A DNA stretch of 64,000 bases from an uncultured bacterium. GTDB lineage: Bacteria; Elusimicrobiota; Elusimicrobia; Elusimicrobiales; Elusimicrobiaceae. The position numbers and the translations under genes were made by a program. Below are positions 39,874-48,249 of the stretch, piece after piece (the first letter of the stretch is position 1; each line of letters begins with the position of its first letter). The notes below the pieces were generated by a model. It saw only the letters and a list, made by a program, of their open reading frames with translations. It was not told the DNA's origin and did not search any database. The stretch covers positions 1 to 64,000 of the forward strand of contig CASFFX010000009.1 in assembly GCA_949294085.1 (NCBI GenBank), read 5' to 3'.

Positions 39874-41157
39874 ATGACTTACGCCATCCTTTTTATCGGC
39901 ATACTCTTGTTTTTGGGGCATGTTTTTTCGTCTTTATTTGAAAAAACACGCCTGCCGGACGTATTGCCGTTGATGATTTTGGGTATTTTGATGGGCCCGG
40001 TGCTGCAGGTGGTCCGCCCGGAATCGTTTGGCGAGGCCGGACAGATTTTTACCACGCTGGCCTTGATTGTGGTGCTGTTTAAGAGCGGGCTGGATTTCCG
40101 CATTTTATCGCTGCGGGGCGCGGTGGGCCAAGGGCTTTTGCTTACCACCGTTTGCTTTGTGCTGATGACGGCCGTGATTGCCTGCTTGACCGAGTGGACG
40201 CTGGGAATTTCGCAAACTTATGCGCTGATTATCGGCGCCATCGTGGCCGATAATTCTACCGCCATTATTACGCCGATGTTAGCCAAACTGCAGGTGGCCA
40301 AAACCACCAAAACCATTTTGTTTTTGGAAGCCAATTTAACGGGCGTGTATTCCATTGTGCTGGCGCTGGCGCTGCTGTCGGCCGCGTCGCGCGGGGGGAC
40401 GGTTTCCGCCGGTATGCTGGCGGCGGACGTGGCCAAATCGTTTGGTATTGGCATTGCGTTTGCATTGGCGGCCGGATTTTTTTGGATGGGCATTTTGAAC
40501 CGCGTGCGCCGGTTGGAAAACGCCATTTCGCTTACGTTTGCGTTTGTGCTGTTGGTGTACAGCGTAAGCGGGCTGATCGGCGGGGACGGCGCCATTGCCA
40601 CGCTGGCGTTTGGGGTGGTGGCCGGGAATATGCGGCTGATTAAACGGCTGTGGCTGCCCAAGCTGGATTACCAGCGCCTGCTGACGTTAAACGGCGGCGA
40701 AAAGGCTTTTTTTGATGAAATAGAATTCATTTTCAAAACGCTGTTTTTCGTTTACATGGGCATTTGCATCCGTTTGGGACGGATTGATTTATTGGCCATT
40801 GGGCTGATGCTGTCGCTAGCCAAATTGATTTTCCGGGCGCCGGTGGTCAATTATTGCGTTTCCACCCGCATTACCCGCACGGATTGCTCCGTCATTACGG
40901 CCATGTGCCCCAACGGGCTGGTCAGCGCGGTGCTGGCGGCGATGATTGCCTCCCAGCTGCCGGAAGAAGGCGCCGTCATCCAGGACGTGATTTATGCGGT
41001 GATTTTCTTTAGTGTCGTTTTGTCCAACCTGATGTCGTTTGGCATAGAAAAAGGCGGCTTAAAATGGGTGGGAAAAGCGTTGTTTTACCGCCATGCCGAA
41101 GCACCAGCCGCACCGGCGCCTCAGCCGGCCCCGCAGGAGCCCTCTTCCCAAGCTTAA
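39874..41157 (+). CDS. Cation:proton antiporter (CPA family, NhaP/KefB-like)
   Basis: The protein has 427 residues from ATG 39874 and about 12 membrane helices. It shows KTRLPDVLPLMILGILMGPV at the start, LFKSGLDFR in helix 3, the ion-binding region GAIVADNSTAIITPML, and VRRLENAISLTFAFVL in the middle, as in Na+/H+ exchangers of the CPA superfamily. The usual TDP/ND pair is ADNST, so ion specificity is open. A proline/alanine-rich cytoplasmic tail ends the protein. The mRNA is predicted leaderless. It would use or dissipate the gradients made by HppA. Confidence 0.88.
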   Translation: MTYAILFIGILLFLGHVFSSLFEKTRLPDVLPLMILGILMGPVLQVVRPESFGEAGQIFTTLALIVVLFKSGLDFRILSLRGAVGQGLLLTTVCFVLMTAVIACLTEWTLGISQTYALIIGAIVADNSTAIITPMLAKLQVAKTTKTILFLEANLTGVYSIVLALALLSAASRGGTVSAGMLAADVAKSFGIGIAFALAAGFFWMGILNRVRRLENAISLTFAFVLLVYSVSGLIGGDGAIATLAFGVVAGNMRLIKRLWLPKLDYQRLLTLNGGEKAFFDEIEFIFKTLFFVYMGICIRLGRIDLLAIGLMLSLAKLIFRAPVVNYCVSTRITRTDCSVITAMCPNGLVSAVLAAMIASQLPEEGAVIQDVIYAVIFFSVVLSNLMSFGIEKGGLKWVGKALFYRHAEAPAAPAPQPAPQEPSSQA

Positions 41158-41160
41158 TTT

Positions 41161-41193
41161 CAAAAATCCCCGGGGAAACCGGGGATTTTTTTG
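41161..41193. terminator. Bidirectional terminator between the antiporter gene and pgeF
   Basis: AAAAATCCCCGG (41162-41173) pairs with CCGGGGATTTTT (41179-41190). T runs are on both strands. Confidence 0.95.
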
Positions 41194-41219
41194 TCATTTG
41201 AATCGTTGAGGCAAGCCTT

Positions 41220-41912
41220 TTACGGCTTATAAATAAAGGACAGCAAACTGTCTTTTACGTGATCCCTGCGCCAGGAGAAAAAATTCTCTTTATCTCCGCA
41301 GGTGCAGTAGTAGGGGGTTTTGATGTCCGCCGCGGTCAGGCCGGCCAGCTGCAGCTGGAGAATAATTTCCGTATTGAGATTGACGAAGAGTTTTCCGTCT
41401 TTCTGCAGGACGCTTTGGGGGGAAAACTGCGCCGCCACGTCTTGCTGTACTTCAAAACAGCAACTTTGAATATGCGGCCCCAGCCAACCGTACACCGTGC
41501 CTTGCGCGCCCGCTTCCTTGAGGGCCAAGGCCGTTTGATAGGGCAGCTGCCCCACTACGCCGCGCCAGCCGCAATGGGCCAAAGCAAACACGCGGGCGGT
41601 TTCGTCCCACAAAAAAAGCGGTACGCAATCGGCGGTTAAAATGGCGCCGCCCCACCCGCCGCACGAAAAAACCCACGCATCCGCCTCTTGTTCGGGCTGA
41701 TTTTGGAAAGAAAGGGCGTCGGCGTCGGAGGCAATGCGGATAATGCGGGAGCTGTGGGTTTGGCGGAAGTGCAGGATTTGCTTTGCCGGCACGTTTAATT
41801 GGTCATACAGCGCTTGCTGGGCGGAAAGGTCCCGCATATTACCGGCCTGGCGCGAAACGGTGCCGCCTACCAGGCCCAAAGCTAACATCCGGTTGTCTGC
41901 GTATATTTTCAT
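41220..41912 (-). CDS. pgeF: Peptidoglycan editing factor PgeF (YfiH/DUF152 purine-nucleoside-processing family)
   Basis: The 230-residue protein has the multicopper-like single-domain fold of the YfiH family. The metal-site motifs are HFRQTHSSRI with the first His, ILTADCVPLFLWD with the Cys, ALAHCGWRGVV with the second His, and a C-terminal CTCGDKENFFSWRRD. Family members act on wrongly incorporated UDP-MurNAc-Ser or on purine nucleosides. It overlaps murI by four bases, which supports the peptidoglycan role. Confidence 0.92.
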   Translation of the reverse strand: MKIYADNRMLALGLVGGTVSRQAGNMRDLSAQQALYDQLNVPAKQILHFRQTHSSRIIRIASDADALSFQNQPEQEADAWVFSCGGWGGAILTADCVPLFLWDETARVFALAHCGWRGVVGQLPYQTALALKEAGAQGTVYGWLGPHIQSCCFEVQQDVAAQFSPQSVLQKDGKLFVNLNTEIILQLQLAGLTAADIKTPYYCTCGDKENFFSWRRDHVKDSLLSFIYKP

Positions 41913-42709
41913 AAATCCAATTTTTTCAGTTTAACTGTGGCAATTTGCTCTGCCAGCAAACTGGCGGCCAGCCGCTTGAAGCGGGCGGGATCGTCGCTGG
42001 CAAAAACGGTTACGCGGCCGCGGCCGCCGGCGGCGGCTTGGCCGCGGCGGGTTAAAAAGCGTTGAACGGCTTCGGCCACGGCGGAGGCCGAGTCCACCAG
42101 CGTAATTTGGGGCCCCAAAATTTTGGCCAGCACGGGCTTTAGCACCGGGTAATGCGTGCAGCCCAAAATAACGGTGTCCGCCCCGCTTTGGCAAACGGGG
42201 GCCAGGTATTCCCGCGCAATCAGTTCGGCGGCGGGTTTGGCGGTCCAATTTTCTTCCACCAGCGGCACAAAAAGCGGGCACGCCTGCTGGAACACCCGGG
42301 CTTGAGGCCTCCTTTTTAAGAGGGCTTTTACGTAAGCCCCGCTTTTTACGGTTCCCTCCGTCCCCAATACGGCAATGTGGCCGTTGCGGGTGGTGCGGGC
42401 GGCTTTTTCCGCCCCGGGTTCAATCACGCCCATAACCGGCACGGACAGCTGCCGGCGCAGCTGGGGCAGCGCCTGGGCGGAGGCGGTGTTGCACGCCACT
42501 ACAATCAGCTTGACTCCCTGGCTTTGCAAAAAGCGGCCGATCGCCAACGAAAATTTGGTTACCGCCACCTTGGATTTGGAACCGTAGGGCACGTTGGCGG
42601 TGTCGCCAAAATAAATCAAATCTTCCCGCGGCAATTCGCGGCGCAGGGCGTCCAAAATGGTCAGCCCGCCCAGGCCCGAATCAAAAACGCCGATCGGTTG
42701 TTTTTTCAT
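41909..42709 (-). CDS. murI: Glutamate racemase
   Basis: The 266-residue protein has the family motifs GVFDSGLGGLTIL, YFGDTANVPYGSKS, VVACNTASAQA with the first catalytic Cys, and VILGCTHYP with the second. It supplies D-glutamate for the peptidoglycan stem peptide. A TATAAT box ends 7 nt before the ATG on the minus strand, suggesting a leaderless start, although AAGGA within that spacer could be a vestigial ribosome site. pgeF follows with a four-base overlap. Confidence 0.96.
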   Translation of the reverse strand: MKKQPIGVFDSGLGGLTILDALRRELPREDLIYFGDTANVPYGSKSKVAVTKFSLAIGRFLQSQGVKLIVVACNTASAQALPQLRRQLSVPVMGVIEPGAEKAARTTRNGHIAVLGTEGTVKSGAYVKALLKRRPQARVFQQACPLFVPLVEENWTAKPAAELIAREYLAPVCQSGADTVILGCTHYPVLKPVLAKILGPQITLVDSASAVAEAVQRFLTRRGQAAAGGRGRVTVFASDDPARFKRLAASLLAEQIATVKLKKLDL

Positions 42710-42773
42710 AATCCTTATTATAGTAATTCTTCTTCATTGGAACAAAACCCTTTCTTTGTGCTAGAATATCCTT

Positions 42774-44261
42774 ATGTTTAGAAAGAAGATCCTTTTGCTG
42801 GCGGGCGTTTTGCTGTGCGGCGCGGCGCTGTGGGCCGCACCGGCCGCTTCCAACACGCCGCTGATTGTGGGGGGCAATTTTTCCTCTCACGCCAACACGC
42901 CTGCCCAAACCCGCTCGTTTGACCAGCAAGCCCGCAATGCCGAAATCGCTTCTTTGAACAATCAACTGCGCAACAAACGCTTTACCGAAGTCATCCGCCG
43001 CATTAACGATTTGACCGCCAAGAATTTTTTGGATAACCGCTTCCATTTGCTGTTGGCTATTGCGTACGACGGGCTGGGCCGCTATGATGACGTCATTTAT
43101 TCCGCCGGGCAGGCCATTGCTGTCGCCCCGCAGGATTCCCGCGCCTATATTTTGCGCGGCGGCGCCTATATGCATTTGCAAAATTACGAGCGGGCCCGTA
43201 TGGACGTGGACACGGCGTTAAAGTTAAATCCGTCGTCCCGCTTGGCCCAAAAACTGCAGGAAGAACTGGACGAAAAAACCCTGGGTAAAGCCGCCAGCGA
43301 GCCGGAAAAACCGGTGCAGAAAAAATCGGCCCCGCGGTGGGTGATTTTGTATTTTGTAGCGGTGTTTGCGGCGGTGCTTTTGTTTGTGTATTGGCGCTAT
43401 GAGGACGTGTTCCGCCAGCCCAAAAACGCTTTTGCCCGCCGCGAGGTGGAAGTAAAAGAACAATACGATTTTATCCGTCAAATCGGCGAAGGCGGTATGG
43501 GCAAGGTGTACGAGGCGTACGATAAAGTGCTCAAACGCAAAGTAGCCATCAAGCGCGTCCGCCCGGAACTGGTGCGCAGCTCGTACGTGCGGGAACAATT
43601 TTTGTCCGAAGCGCGCATGGTGGCGTTGCTGCGCCACCCGTGCATTGTGGAAATTTACACCGTTATTGAATCGGAAAGTTCGCTGTATTTGGTGTTTGAA
43701 TACGTGGATGGCCAAACGCTGGAAACCCGTTTGGATATAGACGGCCGGCTGCCGTTTTCCAAAGCGAAGAAAATTTTTGAATACGTATGCCGCGGTTTGC
43801 AGTATGCACACTCGCAGGATATCATCCATTGCGACTTAAAACCCGGCAATATTATGATTTTTGGCGACGACAAGGCCAAAGTAATGGATTTTGGCGTGGC
43901 CAAAAAATCGGTGGACCACCAAACGGGGGCGCGCACCGTGGCCGGCACGCCGGCGTATATGGCGCCGGAACAGCAAAAAGGATTTATGCGAAAGCAGTCG
44001 GACGTGTATTCCCTGGCGTTGTGCTTGTATGAAGCGCTGGTGGGGCAGGTGCCGTGGACGGTGAAAGGCTTTGACATCGCCAACAAAAAAATTGTGCCGG
44101 CTTCCAAATTGGCGCCCAATGTGCCGCCGGAAGTGGATTCGCTGTTAGAAGATGCGCTGAAGGAAGATCCAAAGGAAAGAATTCAAACGATTGACGAATT
44201 CTGGAGCCGCTTAAAAGCCATTGAGCCGCTGCCGGAAGATTTGGAAAAAACACATTATTAA
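42774..44261 (+). CDS. Transmembrane Ser/Thr protein kinase with periplasmic TPR domain
   Basis: The 495-residue protein has a signal sequence (residues 1-22), a TPR region (about 55-155, ending in MHLQNYERARMDVDTALKLN), a membrane helix (about 188-208) and a complete Hanks-type kinase domain (about 228-480). The kinase has GEGGMGKVYEAYDK, VAIKRV with the ATP-binding Lys, HCDLKPGN as the catalytic loop (HCD instead of HRD), DFG and GTPAYMAPEQ. With a cleavable-looking signal, the TPRs face the periplasm and the kinase the cytoplasm. This is a reversed layout compared with PknB-type kinases. TAGAAT ends 6 nt before the ATG. No cognate phosphatase is adjacent. Confidence 0.92.
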   Translation: MFRKKILLLAGVLLCGAALWAAPAASNTPLIVGGNFSSHANTPAQTRSFDQQARNAEIASLNNQLRNKRFTEVIRRINDLTAKNFLDNRFHLLLAIAYDGLGRYDDVIYSAGQAIAVAPQDSRAYILRGGAYMHLQNYERARMDVDTALKLNPSSRLAQKLQEELDEKTLGKAASEPEKPVQKKSAPRWVILYFVAVFAAVLLFVYWRYEDVFRQPKNAFARREVEVKEQYDFIRQIGEGGMGKVYEAYDKVLKRKVAIKRVRPELVRSSYVREQFLSEARMVALLRHPCIVEIYTVIESESSLYLVFEYVDGQTLETRLDIDGRLPFSKAKKIFEYVCRGLQYAHSQDIIHCDLKPGNIMIFGDDKAKVMDFGVAKKSVDHQTGARTVAGTPAYMAPEQQKGFMRKQSDVYSLALCLYEALVGQVPWTVKGFDIANKKIVPASKLAPNVPPEVDSLLEDALKEDPKERIQTIDEFWSRLKAIEPLPEDLEKTHY

Positions 44262-44282
44262 AACGGCTTTTATCCCACCAAG

Positions 44283-44312
44283 CGGAGCGAAAAAAATCGC
44301 TCCGTTTTTTTT
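44283..44312 (+). terminator. Terminator of the Ser/Thr kinase gene
   Basis: A CGGAGCGA/TCGCTCCG stem with an A6 loop is followed by eight T. Confidence 0.9.
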
Positions 44313-44362
44313 GTGATTTTGCGCGGACCAGGAGCAAAGCGCTTGGTCCCCCGCGGCGGCAT

Positions 44363-44392
44363 AAAAAAACGCCCCGCCAACTGGGCGGGGCG
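44363..44392 (-). terminator. Terminator of the nucleoside phosphorylase gene
   Basis: CGCCCCGCC pairs with GGCGGGGCG and on the minus strand is followed by seven T, 14 nt past the stop codon at 44406. Confidence 0.9.
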
Positions 44393-44405
44393 GCACACAA
44401 AAGAA

Positions 44406-45152
44406 TTAACGAAGTGCTTTTCGGGCGGCTTCGTACACATCTTCCAGCGCGCGGAAGATGGGCTTTTCGCCAAAGTGCGGTTCCCATTTAAGGGAGCTGA
44501 GCGAATCGCTCACCACAAAGGCGGCCGCGGCCTGGGCTTTGCGCTTGGCGCACACGGCATAAAATGCGGCGGCTTCCATTTCCACGGTCAGCACGTCCTG
44601 CTTTTGATAGTGCTTTACTTCTTGCTTCGTTTCGCGGAAGATGGCGTCCGTCGTCCAGTTGCGCCCCATATGGAAATTTTTCCCGTCGGCTTTCAGCTGG
44701 CGGGCCAGCCGGGTCAAGAGCGCTTTGTTGGGGGAGCTTGTTTCCCGGGCCGTATAGCAAGGGGAAGTGCCGTCATCGCACAGGGCTTGCTGGCACAGCA
44801 CAATGTCCGCCGGCTGCACTTCTTCCTGCAGCGATCCGGCCAGCCCGATGAAAATGCATTTTTTCACTCCCAGCGCCAGCAGTACTTCCAGCGCCATCGT
44901 CATCCCGGGCGCCCCGGAGCCAAACTGCGTTACAAAGCACAAATCTTCCCCGGTAAGGGCGTAAATGTCGGCCTCGCAGTTGTATTTTTTATATTGAGCG
45001 TGCGCCTGCACATAGTGCGTCAGCGACGAAATAGGACATAAAATGGCCTTGGAAGGCAATTTTAGGCCCGCCGCCACGTGGCGTACGTAACCGGCAGGCG
45101 TAGAAATTTCTTTAAGAGCAGGTTTTTTATTTTTCGGGTATAAGAGAGTCAT
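44406..45152 (-). CDS. Nucleoside phosphorylase (PNP/UDP family, uridine-phosphorylase-like)
   Basis: The 248-residue protein has the hexameric phosphorylase fold: VTQFGSGAPGMTMALEVLL with the phosphate site, KKCIFIGLAGSLQ, and the ribose/base motif VLTVEMEAAAFYAV, followed by AAAFVVSDSLSSL. It cleaves nucleosides to free base and ribose-1-phosphate. Base specificity cannot be read with certainty, although the layout is closest to uridine phosphorylases. It pairs logically with the pyrimidine phosphorylase at 50624. No ribosome site or clear -10 could be assigned. Confidence 0.85.
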   Translation of the reverse strand: MTLLYPKNKKPALKEISTPAGYVRHVAAGLKLPSKAILCPISSLTHYVQAHAQYKKYNCEADIYALTGEDLCFVTQFGSGAPGMTMALEVLLALGVKKCIFIGLAGSLQEEVQPADIVLCQQALCDDGTSPCYTARETSSPNKALLTRLARQLKADGKNFHMGRNWTTDAIFRETKQEVKHYQKQDVLTVEMEAAAFYAVCAKRKAQAAAAFVVSDSLSSLKWEPHFGEKPIFRALEDVYEAARKALR

Positions 45153-45171
45153 ATTTGGTAAAATTTACAAG

Positions 45172-45200
45172 TTGTGGCTCTGCCACATTAATACTATACA
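45172..45200 (+). promoter_or_regulatory. Promoter of the AGCS symporter gene
   Basis: TTGTGG (45172-45177) and TATACA (45195-45200) are 17 bp apart. The short leader contains AGAAGGA ahead of the ATG at 45216. Confidence 0.55.
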
Positions 45201-45215
45201 AAAAGAAGGAAACAA

Positions 45216-46565
45216 ATGGAACAGAGTTTTATGGAAACCCTTACGCGGGGGGTGGTGTCGCTCAATGCCTTTTTATGGGGCGCGCCGATGCTGGTGCTGA
45301 TTGTGGGCATCAGCCTGTATTTTACTTGGAAATTGAAATTTATCCAAAAACATTTGTTCCAAGCCATTTCGCTTTCTCTTAAAAAAAGCCGCAGTGCCGG
45401 CGCCGTAAGCAGTTTTGGCGCGTTGGTCATTGCGTTGGCCGCGATGGTGGGCACGGGCAACATTGTGGGGGTGGCGGCGGCTGTTTCCACGGGCGGCCCG
45501 GGCGCGCTGTTTTGGATGATGCTTTCGGCTTTTTTTGCGATGGCCACTAAATATGCCGAATCCGTCCTGGCGGTAAAATACCGCGAAAAAAATGCCGCGG
45601 GCGAATACGTGGGCGGGCCGATGTATGTGCTGAAAAACGGGCTGAATATGAAAAAAACCGCCGCCGTTTTTGCCGTGGCCACCGCGTTGATGGGGTTTGC
45701 CGATGCGTTAATTCAAACGAATTCGCTGGTTGCCATTTATGATTCCGTTTTCAAAACGCCCGCCGCATTGACTACGGGCGTTTTGGTGGTGCTGACGGCG
45801 GCCGTTATTTTGGGCGGCGTGCGGAAAATTGCCGCATTTTGCAAAGTGCTGGTGCCGGTAATGGCGGTGGTGTACATCGTGCTGTGCGCGGCGGTGATTG
45901 TGGTGCATGTGGACCGGCTGCCCTGGGCCATTGCCTGTATTTTCAAAAGTGCGTTTAGCGGCACGGCCTTGCTGGGCGGCGCCGTGGGCATTACGCTAAA
46001 AGAAGCGGTGCGCTATGGGGTGTCGCGCGGGGTGCTTTCCAACGAAGCGGGCAGCGGAAGCGGAGCCATTGCGGCCGCGGCCGCGCAAACGCCCAATTCC
46101 GTGCGTCAGGGGCTCATCAGCGCCAGCACCGTGTTTTGGGACACGCTGGTAATTTGTTTGCTCTCAGGCGTAACGGTGGTCATCGCCGGGGATTGGCGCG
46201 GGGGCAGCCTGTTTGGGGCCCAACTGGCCGAGAACGCCTTCGCCACGCTGCCGGGCGGCTCGTTCTTTTTGTTGGTGTCGCTGTCGCTGTTTGCTTTTTC
46301 CACCTTGGTTGGGTGGAGCTATTATACGGCCAAGTCGGTCCAGTTTTGTCTGGGAGTCAATGTGGAGAAAGCGGTGTACGGGGTGTGGCTGGGCATGATG
46401 TGCTTGGGCGGGTTTTTAAGCCCCAAACTGGTGTGGGAACTGGCGGACACCGCCATTGCCGTCATGTGCGTGCCGAATATTTTGGCTTTGTGGCTGCTGC
46501 GCAAGGATGTGTTTTCGGAAACGAAGGCCTACCTGGCGGGCGAATTGGCCGCCGCCCGGCGCTAG
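45216..46565 (+). CDS. Sodium:alanine/glycine symporter (AGCS family)
   Basis: The 449-residue protein has about 11 membrane helices. Family signatures are AAMVGTGNIVGVAAAVSTGGPGAL-like text near residue 75 (Gly-rich, in the discontinuous helix 1), YVGGPMYVLKNGL, RYGVSRGVLSNEAGSGSGA near residue 270 and FSTLVGWSYYTAKS. It imports alanine or glycine with Na+ (or H+). The N-terminal WKLKFIQKHLFQAISL is characteristic. It would feed amino acids to fermentation. Confidence 0.95.
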   Translation: MEQSFMETLTRGVVSLNAFLWGAPMLVLIVGISLYFTWKLKFIQKHLFQAISLSLKKSRSAGAVSSFGALVIALAAMVGTGNIVGVAAAVSTGGPGALFWMMLSAFFAMATKYAESVLAVKYREKNAAGEYVGGPMYVLKNGLNMKKTAAVFAVATALMGFADALIQTNSLVAIYDSVFKTPAALTTGVLVVLTAAVILGGVRKIAAFCKVLVPVMAVVYIVLCAAVIVVHVDRLPWAIACIFKSAFSGTALLGGAVGITLKEAVRYGVSRGVLSNEAGSGSGAIAAAAAQTPNSVRQGLISASTVFWDTLVICLLSGVTVVIAGDWRGGSLFGAQLAENAFATLPGGSFFLLVSLSLFAFSTLVGWSYYTAKSVQFCLGVNVEKAVYGVWLGMMCLGGFLSPKLVWELADTAIAVMCVPNILALWLLRKDVFSETKAYLAGELAAARR

Positions 46566-46650
46566 CCTAAATACAGGCGGCAAAAAACTTTACAAGGCCG
46601 TTGTTTGGTGGTATCATTTAGATATACCTTGCCGAAAACAGAGGCGGAAA

Positions 46651-47565
46651 ATGCTTAAAAAATACAACATTTTGGATAAAAAACTGACGGAAACCGATGC
46701 CGATTCCGCCCAGGTTTTTGTATATACCAACCCGTCGGTGGAGGAACAGCGCTACCTGGTGGAAGCCTGCCAGATAGACGAGCATACCCTCGCTTCCGCC
46801 CTGGACCCGGATGAATTGCCCCGCTTGGAATTTGAGCCGGAACACATCGTGATGATTTATAAACGCCCCAAAAACTATTCCGGCAAAGACCAGTTGGAGT
46901 TTAAGGTGGCTTCGGTGGGGATGTTTTTATTTGAAGAAAAACTGATTGTCGTGCTGGCCGAAGACATCCCGCTGTTCGTGGGCAAGCGGTTTCACACGGT
47001 GGCCTCCATTAAAGAGGTGTTTCTCAAGTTGGTGTACAATTCCATTTCCCATTATGTGGAACACCTGCGCATTATTCATATGATTTCGGAAGAAATTGAG
47101 GATAAGATTACCGAGTCTATGGACAATACGTACCTGCTGAATCTGTTTAGCTTGGTAAAAAGCTTGGTCTATTATGCCGAGGCAATCACTTCCAACGGAT
47201 TTGTGTTTGAAAAAATGCGCACGCTTTCGGCGCGGATTGGATTTGACGAAAAAGATGAAGAAATGTTGGACGATATTATCGTGGAAAATATGCAATGCAA
47301 AACCCAGGCGGATATTTATTCCAACATTTTGGCACAGCTGTTGGATGCGCGCGCTTCCATTGTAAACAACAATTTGAACCTGCTGATTAAAAAATTAAAC
47401 GTCATTACCATTTGGATGATGGTGCCGACGCTGGTGGTCAGCGCGTACGGGATGAACGTGGCACTGCCGCTTTCCGACCACCCGGACGCTTTTTGGATGC
47501 TGATTGGAATTTGTCTGATTTTGGTGTGGCTGGTGATGATGTACTGGCGGCATAAAAATTGGTAA
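46651..47565 (+). CDS. corA: CorA-family divalent cation (Mg2+) transporter
   Basis: The protein has 304 residues. ATG 46651 follows GAGGCGGA and is preferred over in-frame codons inside the preceding gene. It has a large N-terminal alpha/beta domain, a long stalk helix (KKLNVITIWMMVPTL) leading into helix 1, the YGMN filter motif (SAYGMNVALP) and a second helix ending in MYWRHKNW. It should form a pentameric channel for Mg2+ or Co2+. The length is typical of the short bacterial CorA-like branch. A terminator follows. Confidence 0.93.
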   Translation: MLKKYNILDKKLTETDADSAQVFVYTNPSVEEQRYLVEACQIDEHTLASALDPDELPRLEFEPEHIVMIYKRPKNYSGKDQLEFKVASVGMFLFEEKLIVVLAEDIPLFVGKRFHTVASIKEVFLKLVYNSISHYVEHLRIIHMISEEIEDKITESMDNTYLLNLFSLVKSLVYYAEAITSNGFVFEKMRTLSARIGFDEKDEEMLDDIIVENMQCKTQADIYSNILAQLLDARASIVNNNLNLLIKKLNVITIWMMVPTLVVSAYGMNVALPLSDHPDAFWMLIGICLILVWLVMMYWRHKNW

Positions 47566-47581
47566 AGCAGGCGTTTTTGCA

Positions 47582-47607
47582 AAAGAGCGGCCCGTCCGCT
47601 CTTTTTT
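47582..47607 (+). terminator. Terminator of corA
   Basis: An AAAGAGCGG/CCGCTCTTT stem is followed by a T run. Confidence 0.9.
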
Positions 47608-47682
47608 ATCGGAGGAGAAAATAATCCTTTTTTGGAGGAGTGAAAAGTTGGCTTGCAAAAGCTACTTTGATACACTTTATGT

Positions 47683-48249
47683 ATGCAGCTGCCCGCTAAA
47701 CTTCTTGTGTTATCTTGCTGTGCGCCTTGCTCCTGCGCGGTGATGAAAAAGCTGTCGCAGGACGGGGTGGACGTAACCGTGCTTTTTTATAATCCCAATA
47801 TTTATCCGTCGGCCGAGTACGAAAAACGGCGCGACGAACAAAAACGCGTGTGCCGGGAAATGGGCGTGAAATTTGCCGAATTGCCCTACGAGCCCGAAGT
47901 GTGGGACGCCTGTGTGAAAGGGCTGGAAAACGAGCCGGAGCGCGGCAAACGCTGTTCGGCCTGTTTTGCCCTGCGCCTGACGCGTGCCGCTCAATACGCC
48001 AAGGAACATAAATTTGACGCCTTTGCCTCGGTGCTGGGCGTATCGCGTTATAAAGATTTGAAGCAAGTTAACGAAGCGGCCCGCTGGGCGTGGATTCATA
48101 CCGGCAAGCCCTATGTAGCGGTAAATTGGCGCAAAGGCGGATTGGAAGAATTGCGCCGGGCGCTCATCCAGGAGCTGCACTTGTACCAGCAGGATTATTG
48201 CGGCTGTAAATACAGTATGAGGGGGAAAAGTGACAAAAAAATGGCTTAA
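47683..48249 (+). CDS. queH: Epoxyqueuosine reductase QueH
   Basis: The 188-residue protein belongs to the DUF208/QueH family. It has the first cysteine pair in LSCCAPCS, the FYNPNIYPSAEYEKRRDEQ segment, CSACFALRL, and the late CGCKYS motif. These cysteines hold a [4Fe-4S] cluster and an adjacent metal site used to reduce epoxyqueuosine to queuosine in tRNA. TACACT ends 6 nt before the ATG, so the message is predicted leaderless. The coding end overlaps the next gene by 20 nt. Confidence 0.95.
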   Translation: MQLPAKLLVLSCCAPCSCAVMKKLSQDGVDVTVLFYNPNIYPSAEYEKRRDEQKRVCREMGVKFAELPYEPEVWDACVKGLENEPERGKRCSACFALRLTRAAQYAKEHKFDAFASVLGVSRYKDLKQVNEAARWAWIHTGKPYVAVNWRKGGLEELRRALIQELHLYQQDYCGCKYSMRGKSDKKMA

